From JBHJGM01 sp050331815 (GTDB taxonomy: Bacteria; Verrucomicrobiota; Verrucomicrobiia; Opitutales; JBHJGM01): a DNA stretch of 64,000 nucleotides. Positions 7,996 through 17,004 of this stretch are shown here, one piece after another (the stretch's first letter is position 1; each line of letters begins with the position of its first letter). A program made the translations under genes and the position numbers. Below the pieces are notes generated by a model, which saw only the letters and a list, made by a program, of their open reading frames with translations, was not told where the DNA came from and searched no databases. The stretch is taken from NCBI GenBank assembly GCA_050331815.1, contig JBHJGM010000008.1:62001-126000 (forward strand). Direction: 5' to 3'.

Positions 7996-9438
7996 ATGGA
8001 CATTGCAATCGTCACCGGAGCCGAAGGTGGCTTCGGGCTGAGTGTTGCCCGTCGATTGATTCAGACGGGCTGCCGCGTCTACGGTTTGAGCTGGGATTTT
8101 TCCCAGACGGATTACACCCATAACGACTTTCGCCCGCTGGCCTGCGACCTGGCCGACCCGAACGCGGTCGCCGAAGCGGTCGAGAAAATCCTGGAAGTCG
8201 AGGGCTCGCTTTTCGCGGTCATTCACTGCGCGCAGCTGATGCCGGCCAATCCCCTGGAGTCGGCCGAGGTTGAGGAGATTCAGAACGCGCTGCACGTGGG
8301 GCTGCTCTGCCCGATGGTTCTCATTCGCAAGGCGTTGCCCGCGCTGATGAAAACGCATGGCTACGTGGTCACCTTGGGTTGGAACGGACGGGGCGTCTCC
8401 ACCGGTGGGGCCGCGGGCTCGGCGGTACTCGGCGGTTTGCACCGCCTGGGTGAAGCGCTCTTTGAGGAAGTGCGCGACACAGGTTTGAAAGTGACCACGA
8501 TCATTCCGCAGCCCAACCTCGGAAAGCCCGACGCGATCGCACAGTTTCGCTCGGAGCCGCAAAGCGTGGTCGATCCGGAGCGGATCGCCGACGTGGTGGA
8601 GCAGGTCGTCAAGTTCCGTGAAAACAACGGCCTGACCGAAGTGGTGGTGCAGCCCATGGGCGAACGCGAGGACCCCGTGGTGCCCAAAACCATTACGCGC
8701 CTGCCCCAGGTTAAAGAGGAATTTGCCCTGCCGCCACGCAGCCTCTATCCGGAGGAGCCCGAGCCGATTCGCACCCCTGACCGACAGCGCCCTGACGACG
8801 CGCCGCCCGCCGAGGATATCGAATCCTGGGAAGACGAACTCGACGAGGAAATGCTCCTGGACGATGACGCGCTGATGGAAAAGTACATCCGCCGGGGCGG
8901 AGATGCCGACGACGAAGACACAGAGGACGTTTCTGAGAAAAAAGGCAGGGGGCCCAAAACCGCCGCAAAGGACAAAAAAGAGTCTCAAAAATCCAAGCAG
9001 CCCAAAGGTCCCGCCAAGTTGCAGTTGAAGGTGCGCGGTCCGGCGCCTCGGGTTCAGCGCAGCCGCAACGAAGACTGGCCCGGTCGACGGGGGGCGCCGC
9101 TCGAGGGGTCCATTATCGAAGAGATTACCAGCGAAGCGGACGACCGCGACCAGGCAGAGGCACAGGATTCTTCGCGCCGCCGGAACTTTGCTTTTGAGAC
9201 AGGCCGGGACGATTACGAAGCCGACGCCGCGGAGGAAGATACCGACAATGAGGAAGCCGGCGATGCCTACGATGACGGCGACGACGCCGAGCCCATCAGC
9301 GTTGTTGTAAACGAGTCCAAGGAAACCACCGAGGAAGCCAGTCAGCAAAAACGCGGCGGACGCCGACGCCGGCGCAACGCAGTGCGTCAACCTCCGGGTG
9401 GCCTCGGCAGTGGGCCTTCACGCCACGATTTGGAATAG
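7996..9438 (+). CDS. SDR-like Rossmann protein with long charged, probably disordered C-terminal tail
   Basis: 480 residues. Residues 1 to about 235 form a short-chain-dehydrogenase-like domain that starts MDIAIVTGAEGGFGLS, with the TGxxxGxG nucleotide motif at 7-14, and continues with an HCAQ segment where NAG is usual. At the catalytic position the text reads STGGAAGSAVLGGLHRL, so the YxxxK pair is missing and normal redox activity is doubtful. Residues 240-480 are dominated by Asp, Glu, Lys, Arg, Pro and Gln, with acidic runs and a final RGGRRRRR cluster; such a tail could bind nucleic acid or protein. It meets the next gene tail to tail with a 2-base gap. Confidence 0.75.
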   Translation: MDIAIVTGAEGGFGLSVARRLIQTGCRVYGLSWDFSQTDYTHNDFRPLACDLADPNAVAEAVEKILEVEGSLFAVIHCAQLMPANPLESAEVEEIQNALHVGLLCPMVLIRKALPALMKTHGYVVTLGWNGRGVSTGGAAGSAVLGGLHRLGEALFEEVRDTGLKVTTIIPQPNLGKPDAIAQFRSEPQSVVDPERIADVVEQVVKFRENNGLTEVVVQPMGEREDPVVPKTITRLPQVKEEFALPPRSLYPEEPEPIRTPDRQRPDDAPPAEDIESWEDELDEEMLLDDDALMEKYIRRGGDADDEDTEDVSEKKGRGPKTAAKDKKESQKSKQPKGPAKLQLKVRGPAPRVQRSRNEDWPGRRGAPLEGSIIEEITSEADDRDQAEAQDSSRRRNFAFETGRDDYEADAAEEDTDNEEAGDAYDDGDDAEPISVVVNESKETTEEASQQKRGGRRRRRNAVRQPPGGLGSGPSRHDLE

Positions 9439-9440
9439 CC

Positions 9441-9965
9441 TCAGCCTTGTTGAGCGGCGGAACGGTGCGCCATGTCGATGGCAGTCTTGCTTTCGGGAAG
9501 CGGCCAGCGTCCGGCCTTCAAGGCCTCTGCACCCAGTCGGCGGGCCACTTCGGCCTGCATGAAGTAGGTCCAGACCAGGCCCAGCGAACGCTCGCCTGGG
9601 CTTTCGTAGGCCTCAACGGCGTGGCGGTTGTATTCGTTGAGTTCGGGGCGGCGGTAAGGGTCGTAGTCCTCAAGCCGATCGAAGCCCCGCAACGCGGCTG
9701 CATCCTTCAAGCAGAGCAGGCAGCCATGCGCCCACTTGGTGGCATCTGCTACGAGCGCGGGGTAACCTGCTTTGAGGTGAAAGAGTTGGCCGCGCACCCG
9801 CGCGGGCCAGGCGATTTTTGTGTGCTGTTCGGAGGCCAGCCCCTCGGGCCGCCAGGTGCGTACCTTGCCCTCACAGTAATCGGCCCAATAATGGCCTCCC
9901 GGCTGGAGCGTCCCGTAGACAAAGACGATCAACCCATCGGTGCTGTTAGGAGGGTGGGTCGTCAT
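9441..9965 (-). CDS. Gamma-glutamylcyclotransferase-family protein
   Basis: 174-residue protein of the GGCT/AIG2 fold. The substrate-loop motif VYGTLQPGG is at about 16-24, and the expected catalytic Glu is in FDRLEDYDP. Residues such as RGQLFHLKAGYPALV also match the family. Members cyclise gamma-glutamyl groups of peptides or amines to 5-oxoproline, but many bacterial copies have no tested substrate. It is convergent with the SDR-like gene. The start ATG at 9965 is the only reasonable one. Confidence 0.85.
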   Translation of the reverse strand: MTTHPPNSTDGLIVFVYGTLQPGGHYWADYCEGKVRTWRPEGLASEQHTKIAWPARVRGQLFHLKAGYPALVADATKWAHGCLLCLKDAAALRGFDRLEDYDPYRRPELNEYNRHAVEAYESPGERSLGLVWTYFMQAEVARRLGAEALKAGRWPLPESKTAIDMAHRSAAQQG

Positions 9966-10124
9966 GATTTGGAGGCGGCGGTGAATGTAGCACGCTAGCG
10001 GGTTAGGTAAGGACCAGCAGGTTGTAAGCGTTAGCTAAAGATATCCTCAACGCGAGACGCACCCTCGCCTTGTTTGCGTCTGAGAGGTCCGATACCTGCT
10101 TGATTAGACACTCATTGATTCACC

Positions 10125-11147
10125 ATGCCTTATCAAGCTGACCCCGACCTGGCCGCTTTCGTCCAGAAACTGCCCAAAACCGAGACGCACCTGCACCTGG
10201 AGGGCGCGCTGCCCTTCGAGTTGCTGCACAAGCTCGATCCGCAGCGTTACGCCGAGACCCCGCCGATGTGGGCCGACGATTACCGCTACGAGAGCTTCGA
10301 CCAGTTCATGGAGCTTTTCTGGCATTACTGCATCGAGTTTTTCAACTCGCCCGAGCGTTACCACGAGGCCTGCAAGATCATCCTGGGCAACTGTTTTGAG
10401 CAAAACGTGCGCTACGCTGAGGTGAGCTTCCACAGTGGTGCCGTCGCGCACATGGGCGGGTCGGAATTTGGCCCGAAGGTGCTGGAGGCCATCCACGCCG
10501 CCGCGCCCGAAGGGATGGAGTTGCGCGTCTTCATGGGCATGTGCCACAACGTGGACGAAGATCCCGGAGGGCTCGCCGTGGCCAAGGCGTCGCTCGAATG
10601 GGAGCAACTGGCCGGCATCGATCTGCACGGACCGGAGTACCTGCCCGTCGAACCCTGGAGCGTGGACCTCTGGCCCTCCGCGCGTGCCAACGGCAAGCTG
10701 ACCAAGGCCCATGCAGGAGAGTTCATGCCCGCGGCCTTTGTGCGCTATTGCATCGAAACGCTGGGGGCCGAACGGATTCAGCATGGGGTGCGCTCAGCGG
10801 AAGATCCGGCGGTGCTGGAGTTGTTAGCCACCAAAGGCATCGCCTGCGATGTCTGCCCGATCAGCAACGTGAAGCTGGCAGTGGAGGGCATCGATTCGAT
10901 GGCGCATCATCTACTGCCCAAGCTGCTGGAGGCGGGCGTGACGTGCACCATCAACTCAGACGATCCGATCATGTTTGGTAACCGTCTCAGCGAGGAGTAC
11001 TACGCTGTGCATCAGGATCTGGGCTTTGCCCGCGCGGATTTGGCCCAGCTCGCGCGCAACGGTTTTCAAATTGCCCTGATGTCCGACGATCAAAAAGCGC
11101 CCTTTCTGGCCGAGCTCGACGCGATCATAGCCGCCGAACGGGGCTAG
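10125..11147 (+). CDS. add: Adenosine deaminase family protein
   Basis: 340-residue TIM-barrel amidohydrolase that hydrolyses adenosine (or adenine) to inosine (or hypoxanthine) in purine salvage. Zn ligands and catalytic residues are visible: TETHLHLEGALP (about 19-30), KAHAGE, RIQHGVRS, DVCPISNVKL and TINSDDPIMF. The length fits the family. I cannot separate adenosine from adenine deaminase specificity by eye, so the symbol is tentative. The 159 bases upstream hold a small inverted repeat (AGACGC/GCGTCT) but no purine riboswitch that I recognise. It is convergent with the lipoprotein gene, three bases away. Confidence 0.9.
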   Translation: MPYQADPDLAAFVQKLPKTETHLHLEGALPFELLHKLDPQRYAETPPMWADDYRYESFDQFMELFWHYCIEFFNSPERYHEACKIILGNCFEQNVRYAEVSFHSGAVAHMGGSEFGPKVLEAIHAAAPEGMELRVFMGMCHNVDEDPGGLAVAKASLEWEQLAGIDLHGPEYLPVEPWSVDLWPSARANGKLTKAHAGEFMPAAFVRYCIETLGAERIQHGVRSAEDPAVLELLATKGIACDVCPISNVKLAVEGIDSMAHHLLPKLLEAGVTCTINSDDPIMFGNRLSEEYYAVHQDLGFARADLAQLARNGFQIALMSDDQKAPFLAELDAIIAAERG

Positions 11148-11150
11148 CCT

Positions 11151-12170
11151 TTAGTTGGCCGCGGCTACCTTGGGGGCCTCGCCGACCGTTTCTTTGGGCT
11201 TCGCGGTCAGGTTGATCGGCTGCCAGAAGGAGTAGCCATCGCCGCGTATCTCGAAAGCAAAACCGGCCAGCTTCTGCCCTTCGAAGGTCAGGCGCTCAAG
11301 GGAGACAATCCGAATCGCGCGTCCGGTTTCCGCTTCGGCGAGGCGGCGGATAACAGTCTGGTCGCGCACACCGACGAAAATGCGCGGGCGCGGACCCAGC
11401 GGCCCGCCGTAGTAGGCGCGGCCCTCCGGATTGACCCGGACGTTTCGGCGGTAGAGCGCTTCGTAAAAGCGGCTGGAGAGGCCGTTTGTTTCCGAGCCAT
11501 TGGGAAAATAAGCCACCCAGGTGGCTGTCGCCTTGTCGCGCTCGAAGAGATAAAAGTCCGCATAGCGCAGGCGCATCAACTGAGCCAGAAACAGCTTTTC
11601 GTGAAAGCGAAGGTTGAGCCCCGAGCGGTCCAGCGACTGGCGGCGGAGCCGAATCCCGGCCTTGTACTCTCCGTAGACCATTTCCTCCAGGACCAGGCAG
11701 GCCTCGTAGGCACCTTCGTCGAAGGCCTGCAGCCAGATAGGCCGCGTGGCTAGGGAGGTGGGCGCGTCTGGATCCTGGGCCGCATCCCAGGCAGTTTCGG
11801 CCGCAGGCATGTCGCGGTACAAATCCTCAAAGCCCCGCACGGAACGGTAGCCAGCGCGAAAGCCTTCCTGAATGGCGGCGTTGACCTTGCTGGACTTCGG
11901 CTCAACGCGCTTAAGGTATTCGCGCAGAGAAAAATCAAAGCCGCGTCGCAGGGCCTCGGTAGCTTCCTTGCGCTCAAGCGTGCTGGGCGCGGGCGGCGCG
12001 GACAGGCGCGCATCGGCCACGATGGAGCCCCAGCCCGGCAAAGCTCTTTCGGCCAGGCGCTGCGGTTCGAGCTCCTCCTTGTTTTTGGCGGAATTCGAGG
12101 TGGTCTCGCATCCGGAACCCAGGGTGAGGATCGTCAGCAGCAGACACAAACTATGGACGGTCCGGTACAC
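11151..12170 (-). CDS. Predicted lipoprotein of unknown function
   Basis: From a GTG at 12170 the protein is 339 residues and opens with a lipoprotein signal peptide: MYRTVHSLC, a hydrophobic stretch, then LGSGC with the lipidated Cys near residue 21. A start at 12236 would put an unlikely Cys-rich segment before the signal. The mature part is soluble, with a DFSLREYLKRVEP region, aromatic-rich middle blocks and a C-terminal FEIRGDGYSFWQP segment. I recognise no domain. It is convergent with add and divergent from miaB, with about 120 bases between this start and the miaB start. Confidence 0.72.
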   Translation of the reverse strand: MYRTVHSLCLLLTILTLGSGCETTSNSAKNKEELEPQRLAERALPGWGSIVADARLSAPPAPSTLERKEATEALRRGFDFSLREYLKRVEPKSSKVNAAIQEGFRAGYRSVRGFEDLYRDMPAAETAWDAAQDPDAPTSLATRPIWLQAFDEGAYEACLVLEEMVYGEYKAGIRLRRQSLDRSGLNLRFHEKLFLAQLMRLRYADFYLFERDKATATWVAYFPNGSETNGLSSRFYEALYRRNVRVNPEGRAYYGGPLGPRPRIFVGVRDQTVIRRLAEAETGRAIRIVSLERLTFEGQKLAGFAFEIRGDGYSFWQPINLTAKPKETVGEAPKVAAAN

Positions 12171-12288
12171 GCAAATCGCAACGGTTGAGCGTCCCCAGCC
12201 GACGCTTCCCATACAATATCGGCAGCAATCCGGCACCTTGACCCTTTTCGGCCCCCGTGCGATAAATTTGCCTTCCCTGCAAAGCCCC

Positions 12289-13650
12289 GTGAATCGCGTC
12301 TACATAAAGACTTACGGCTGCCAGATGAACGAGCGTGACAGCGAGGCTGTAACGGCGCTTTTGCGTAGGCGCGGTTACTCCATCGTCCAGCATGAAGCCG
12401 AGGCGGACGTCATTTTACTGAACACCTGTTCCGTGCGTGACCAGGCCGAACAAAAGGCCATCGGCAAGGCCGGGCACCTGGGCCGCCTGCGCCGCGACAA
12501 GCCGCACCTGAAAATCGGCATCATGGGTTGCATGGCCCAAAACCGCGGCACCGAGCTGCTCGATCACCTGCCCGACCTGGACCTGCTGGTGGGCACCCAG
12601 AAATTTCACCGTGTGCCCGACCACCTCGATGCGCTGATGGCATCCATCAACGGGCAGGGACCACGCCCCGCCACTCTGGTCGATCTCGATGAAGAGAGCG
12701 GTAGTCAAAACGCCATTCGCCCGCACATCGCCGACGAGCGGCAGGTCAGTGCTTTTGTCTCCATCATGCAGGGCTGCAACATGAGTTGCACCTTCTGTAT
12801 CGTGCCGAAAATACGCGGTGCTGAGCGCGCCCGCCCCATCGAGGACATCGTCGAAGAGGTGGAAGAACTCGCCGCCAAGGGTACGCGCGAAGTGACCCTG
12901 CTGGGCCAGATCGTGACAAGCTACGGACGCCGCGAAATTCCTTTTAAAGACGGCAAAAGCCCCTTTGTACAGCTGCTCGAGCGCATTCACACGATTCCGC
13001 AAATCGCGCGCATACGCTTTACCTCGCCGCATCCGCGCGGGTTCAAGCAGGATCTCGTCGAGGCGTTTCGCGATCTGCCCAAGCTCGGCACCTACGTGCA
13101 TCTGCCCCTGCAAAGCGGCTCGGACCGTATCCTCAAGGCGATGAATCGACCCTATTCGGCGCAGCGCTACCTGGAGATCGTCGACTCGCTGCGCGCGGTG
13201 CAACTGGACATGCATTTTTCGACAGACATCATCGTGGGCTTTCCAGGAGAGACCGACGAAGACTTCGAGCAGACGGTGCGCGTTTTTGAGCAGGCGCGCT
13301 TCGACATGGCTTTTATCTTTAAGTACAGCACACGCACAGGCACGCCCGCCGCCGAGATGACCGACCAGCTCTCCGACGCAGTGAAAGAAGCCCGTAACCA
13401 GCGCCTGCTGAAGATGCTGCACCAGCACTCACTCCGACGAAACGAATCGCTGGTTGGCACCGAGCAAGAGGTGCTGGTCGAAGGACCCGCCCGCCGCGGC
13501 GAGGGTCTGTACATCGGGCGCACGCCGGGCTTTCGAAAAGTCATTTTCCCGGGAAACGCACGGCTAATCGGCGAGGTGCTGCCGGTACGCGTAAGCCAGG
13601 CCAGCGTGACCACGTTGTCCGGCGAACTAGTGCTGGCCGGGGTGCGCTAG
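12289..13650 (+). CDS. miaB: tRNA-2-methylthio-N6-dimethylallyladenosine synthase MiaB
   Basis: Radical-SAM methylthiotransferase that adds a 2-methylthio group to i6A37 of tRNA, using two 4Fe-4S clusters. From GTG 12289 it is 453 residues. The N-terminal UPF0004 domain has YIKTYGCQMNERDSE, NTCSVRDQAEQK and GIMGCMAQ. The radical-SAM cluster motif CNMSCTFC supplies Cys163, Cys167 and Cys170, and a C-terminal TRAM domain ends near VSQASVTTLSGELV. The sequence favours MiaB over MtaB or RimO. The frame is open further upstream (TTG options), but the GTG sits directly before the conserved N-terminus. Confidence 0.95.
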   Translation: MNRVYIKTYGCQMNERDSEAVTALLRRRGYSIVQHEAEADVILLNTCSVRDQAEQKAIGKAGHLGRLRRDKPHLKIGIMGCMAQNRGTELLDHLPDLDLLVGTQKFHRVPDHLDALMASINGQGPRPATLVDLDEESGSQNAIRPHIADERQVSAFVSIMQGCNMSCTFCIVPKIRGAERARPIEDIVEEVEELAAKGTREVTLLGQIVTSYGRREIPFKDGKSPFVQLLERIHTIPQIARIRFTSPHPRGFKQDLVEAFRDLPKLGTYVHLPLQSGSDRILKAMNRPYSAQRYLEIVDSLRAVQLDMHFSTDIIVGFPGETDEDFEQTVRVFEQARFDMAFIFKYSTRTGTPAAEMTDQLSDAVKEARNQRLLKMLHQHSLRRNESLVGTEQEVLVEGPARRGEGLYIGRTPGFRKVIFPGNARLIGEVLPVRVSQASVTTLSGELVLAGVR

Positions 13651-13698
13651 GCTGCTTCCACTTGCCATGAACGGCGGCACTGTTTAGTGCACTCACGC

Positions 13699-14673
13699 AT
13701 GCCTCTGCATCGCCGACAATTCATTCGCTGGAGTGCGCTGACCGCGGCCTGGACTGCCGCCGGGTTCCCCGTTTCGCGTCTGAGCGCGGCAGCATCCGCA
13801 CCGAAAATCGCCGAAACCGTGCGCCTGGGCTTCTTCACCGATGTGCACGCCCGCGAGGATGAGAAACCCGGCGAGAACATCGCCCGTGACTTGCAAACAA
13901 TCGCCGCTCGTATCAATGAAATGGATACGGATCTTCTGATCGGCGGCGGCGACTTCATTCACGGCGGCTACGTTGTTGGCAAAGAAAAGGGGGCCGTGCG
14001 CTCGAAGGTCTTTCTGGAGGATTTTTACAAGAAGCTCGACCGACGTCCCCAACTGATGATCGGCAACCACGACCACATCGCGGCCACGCCGCGGGACGGC
14101 ACCGCCCCCGCCGCCGATCCCAAAGAGGATTTCTGCCGCCGCTTCGGCCTGGAGCAAACGTATCAGCATTTTAACTACAAAGGCATCGACTTCATCCTGC
14201 TGGACTCGCTGCGCTTTGACAACGTGCCCGAGGACCTCGACCGCGATTACTGGGGGCAGGTGCACCCGGCGCAGCTGGCCTGGCTGGACACCGTGCTGGC
14301 CGACATTTCGCAGCACAGTCCCATCGTTTTGTGCACGCACGTCCCGATGGTCTCGAAGCAGATACAACTGCTGCGCATGGCCCGGCAGCCCGTGCCCGGC
14401 AGCCTGGGCGTGCCGAATACGGAGGACGTACTGGCCCGCTTCGAAGGCCGGGCGAACCCCGTGCTGGTGCTCGAAGGGCACCTCCACCGCAACGAGGATC
14501 TGAACGTGAAGGACGTGCGCTACATCATGGGCGGCGCGGTTTGCGGAGCCTGGTGGAACGGCGCGCGCGACGGCACCGAAGAAGGCTTTGGCGAAATCAC
14601 CCTCTCGCCCGAAGGTATCGCCTACCGCTACATCGACGCGGGCATCCAGCGCAGCGGCAAGTCTCCGTACTGA
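13699..14673 (+). CDS. Tat-exported metallophosphoesterase
   Basis: 324 residues from ATG 13699. The N-terminus HRRQFIRWSALTAAW looks like a twin-arginine signal, with a likely cut after the Ala-rich region near residue 35, so the folded enzyme probably acts in the periplasm. The calcineurin-like metal motifs are present: GFFTDVHA (DxH), GGGDFIHGG (GD), GNHDH, and later THVP and EGHLH. These bind a two-metal centre that cleaves phosphoester bonds; the substrate is not evident. The gene follows miaB by 48 bases and is probably in the same operon as the membrane protein downstream. Confidence 0.88.
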   Translation: MPLHRRQFIRWSALTAAWTAAGFPVSRLSAAASAPKIAETVRLGFFTDVHAREDEKPGENIARDLQTIAARINEMDTDLLIGGGDFIHGGYVVGKEKGAVRSKVFLEDFYKKLDRRPQLMIGNHDHIAATPRDGTAPAADPKEDFCRRFGLEQTYQHFNYKGIDFILLDSLRFDNVPEDLDRDYWGQVHPAQLAWLDTVLADISQHSPIVLCTHVPMVSKQIQLLRMARQPVPGSLGVPNTEDVLARFEGRANPVLVLEGHLHRNEDLNVKDVRYIMGGAVCGAWWNGARDGTEEGFGEITLSPEGIAYRYIDAGIQRSGKSPY

Positions 14674-14753
14674 TTCACCGACTGCTACGCGCCATAGGTT
14701 GAGGTTGCGTGTCGAGGCGCGGGGACTATCGTAGCGCCTTTTCACGCGATCGG

Positions 14754-15290
14754 ATGAGTTTGTTTTGGGCGACGCTGGTACCGGGTCTGGTGCTCTTTGT
14801 TGCAGGCGGTTTACTGGCCTGGAGCGGCCCGCCGGTGCGGCAGGGCGTGTTTCACTTCCTGCGTTCGCAGGCTGCGGCATACCTCGTGTTCGGCGGAGGC
14901 GCGGCCTGGTTTCTTTGGCACGTTTATAATCTGGGCGAGGCGGACTTCGGGAACATCAAGCACTTCCTGCTGGCCTTGTTTGGCGCGGTGGCGCTCTTGT
15001 CGTTTGTGTACGTGAAGGACTTTCTGGTGGTGCGAGGGCTGGCGGTGCTGATGCTCCTGAGCGCGCGCGAGCTGCTGGACGCCGCCTATATGCAGTACGA
15101 CGTCCCGCAGCGGCTCTTCATGGTGGGGCTGGTCTACCTGGGCATCGGTGCGGCGCTGTACCTGGGGGCGTTGCCCTTTCGGCTGCGGGACCTTTTCGAG
15201 TGGCTTTTCAAAAAAGGGCGCGCGCGTTTGGCCGGGGGCGTCATCGCCGGATACGGCTTGCTCCTGAGCGCGGTCGCCTGCACGTATTAA
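14754..15290 (+). CDS. Integral membrane protein of unknown function
   Basis: 178 residues from ATG 14754; a GTG at 14709 would add 15 mostly basic residues and cannot be excluded. Five to six hydrophobic helices are visible, separated by short charged loops such as NLGEADFGNIKH and KKGRARLAGG. No motif or family is recognised. It ends six bases before gmk and is probably co-transcribed with it. Confidence 0.68.
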   Translation: MSLFWATLVPGLVLFVAGGLLAWSGPPVRQGVFHFLRSQAAAYLVFGGGAAWFLWHVYNLGEADFGNIKHFLLALFGAVALLSFVYVKDFLVVRGLAVLMLLSARELLDAAYMQYDVPQRLFMVGLVYLGIGAALYLGALPFRLRDLFEWLFKKGRARLAGGVIAGYGLLLSAVACTY

Positions 15291-15296
15291 GTTGCT

Positions 15297-15992
15297 ATGG
15301 CCAGGGAGGGACATTCCCGGCATTCAACCGGTTCTGGCATCGCCGCATCCAGCGACGCGATCGTTTATCCACGCACGCCGCCCGCGCATCTGTTCGTGCT
15401 TTCAGGGCCCGCCGGCAGCGGCAAGACAACGCTTTGCTACAGCCTGATCGAATTTGACCCCAACCTGTCGCGGGTCGTCACGGCGACCACCCGATCTCCG
15501 CGCCCAGGCGAAGTCAATGGCCGCGACTACCATTTTCTATCCGTTGAGGATTTTTTGAAAAAACGACGGACCCATGCCTTTTACGAAACCGCCGAGGTCC
15601 ATGGGTTGGGGCGCTACTACGGGACCCTGAAGGAGGAGGTTAACTCGCGGCTGGAAGCCGGGCACGACCTGCTGCTGAACATTGACGTGCAGGGGGCGCA
15701 GTCGTTTCGCGAAGCTGCCGAAAAAGATCCGGATCTGGCCCGGCGGCTGGTCACGATTTTCATTCTGCCGCCCAGCCTGAAGGCCCTGCAGCAACGCCTG
15801 GAAGGACGCGGCAGCGACGACAAGACCGAGATTCAACGTCGGATGGTCACCGCCAAGGCGGAGATGCGGCGCTGGAATGAGTACGACTACTGCGTGGTGA
15901 GCGGCACCCCGGAGGAAGACCTAGCCCGGGTGCACGCCATTATCGTGTCCTTTCGGTATCAGGTTGCCCGCCCGTCGACCCGCTATCTTTAA
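15297..15992 (+). CDS. gmk: Guanylate kinase
   Basis: Phosphorylates GMP to GDP with ATP. 231 residues, with the P-loop GPAGSGKTT at 37-45, the GMP-binding block TATTRSPRPGEVNGRDYHF, NIDVQGAQSFRE and IFILPPS, all typical. The roughly 30-residue N-terminal extension before the P-loop domain is longer than usual and may mean that the true start is downstream, but no ATG intervenes. The mobile lid around GRGSDDKTEIQRRM is normal. Confidence 0.95.
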   Translation: MAREGHSRHSTGSGIAASSDAIVYPRTPPAHLFVLSGPAGSGKTTLCYSLIEFDPNLSRVVTATTRSPRPGEVNGRDYHFLSVEDFLKKRRTHAFYETAEVHGLGRYYGTLKEEVNSRLEAGHDLLLNIDVQGAQSFREAAEKDPDLARRLVTIFILPPSLKALQQRLEGRGSDDKTEIQRRMVTAKAEMRRWNEYDYCVVSGTPEEDLARVHAIIVSFRYQVARPSTRYL

Positions 15993-17004
15993 AGGGAAGA
16001 GGCATGGTTTCGGGCGCAGAGATCTCGGGCCCCAGACGGCTTATGTCCGAAATCCTGAGGGGCCACCCTCGGCAGAAACCCTGAGACTGGCGGAGAAGAT
16101 TCCTATCGGCGTGCATCCCTCTCAAAGCGGGTTAGGGTGTCACACGCGGTCCCGGTGCCCGCTTTGTCACCCCGTTTCGATTTTATGAATTTCAGCCACA
16201 ATGCAACGACCCGCGTATAGAAATTCTGGAAACGCCTGACGGTCGCCGCCATGTGGCAAGCTTGATGCTGATGCAGTTACAGAGGAAAGTACGGAAAGGT
16301 TAAGCTTAATTGAGATGTAAAAATTTTGCCATTGACGTAGCTTGGCATACATACTGCAAATCGATTCTCAATCATAGCTGAGTCTGCGGGGACCACATTT
16401 TTTGCAAGCAGGAGCAGAGTAAGAGAGCAGAGAAAAAGTAGAGTGATTGAGGTAATAAAAAACGCCCCGGTTTGAGCGCCGGGGCGTTTTTTGTGCACGT
16501 GTCCGGTGTGCGCGCGGATTACTCCCTACACAAACAGGGCGCACGGGAGGCGTACCTGATTTCCCGGGGCAGGCTCTGGCTTGTGGCCAGTTACAAGCAA
16601 AGCCGGGGCGTAAGTTACCTGCAGGCATCGCAGAAGGGGCTTGCCAGTTTTCTGCCGGGCTGGTTTTTATCTACGTGATTCCACTGGGAGGTTTTCATGA
16701 TTTTATTCTCGAACGAACACTGAGCAGCGCCTGACCGGCTCCGGGATGTGCTGTTGAACGCGCCTCCCGCCTGTAGCCTCGGCTGTCTCATCGGTGTCTG
16801 CGCGTGTCTTGCAGCGCCGCGATCGAAAATCGCCCCCCGGCCAAGCTTGTTTGGCTTTTTCATGGCTTCGCACCCGAAGCCTGGTCTCCTGACCGCCAAC
16901 TCTTGCCTGAGCATCCCGGGATACCTCCGGGGAAATCCGTTACTTGCTGATCCGTCCAATCGCCGAAGCGCCTTTGAAGCCCTCTCGGCCAACGCCTGTC
17001 CGTC
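15993..17004. other. Large intergenic region with structured DNA, no convincing gene
   Basis: This 1-kb gap is by far the largest non-coding stretch in the window. The first 190 bases after gmk are rich in inverted repeats: GGTTTC/GAAACC (16006-16011, 16075-16080), GGCCCC/GGGGCC (16028-16033, 16059-16064) and a perfect 9-base pair CAAAGCGGG/CCCGCTTTG (16123-16131, 16158-16166). Bases 16280-16460 are distinctly AT-rich and end at a strong terminator. The rest (16500-17004) shows nothing recognisable. Short open frames exist on both strands, but none resembles a protein. A small RNA in 16000-16492 is possible. Confidence 0.4.
16457..16492. terminator. Strong bidirectional intrinsic terminator
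   Basis: A 14-base perfect inverted repeat, AAAAAACGCCCCGG and CCGGGGCGTTTTTT, flanks an 8-base loop. The GC-rich core with T tracts on both strands makes it an intrinsic terminator in either direction. It lies about 460 bases after gmk with no gene between, so it may end a non-coding transcript. Confidence 0.85.

Noticed and set aside
7790..8041. 83-codon plus-strand frame overlapping the SDR start
   Set aside because: It overlaps the leader structure and the start of the SDR gene and has no protein-like features.
7951..9390. 479-codon minus-strand frame opposite the SDR-like gene
   Set aside because: Long antisense frames are expected in GC-rich DNA; the composition (Val/Gly/His/Arg-rich) and lack of motifs mark it as a shadow.
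16282..16300. GAGGAAAGTACGG, close to the RNase P motif GAGGAAAGTCCGG
   Set aside because: Two bases differ and no partner conserved region (ACAGAA..CCGGCTTA) follows within 400 bases.
16277..16498. Minus-strand 73-codon frame with a hydrophobic stretch in the gap after gmk
   Set aside because: Its start codon lies beyond the perfect terminator stem, and the hydrophobic stretch is explained by the AT-rich composition.
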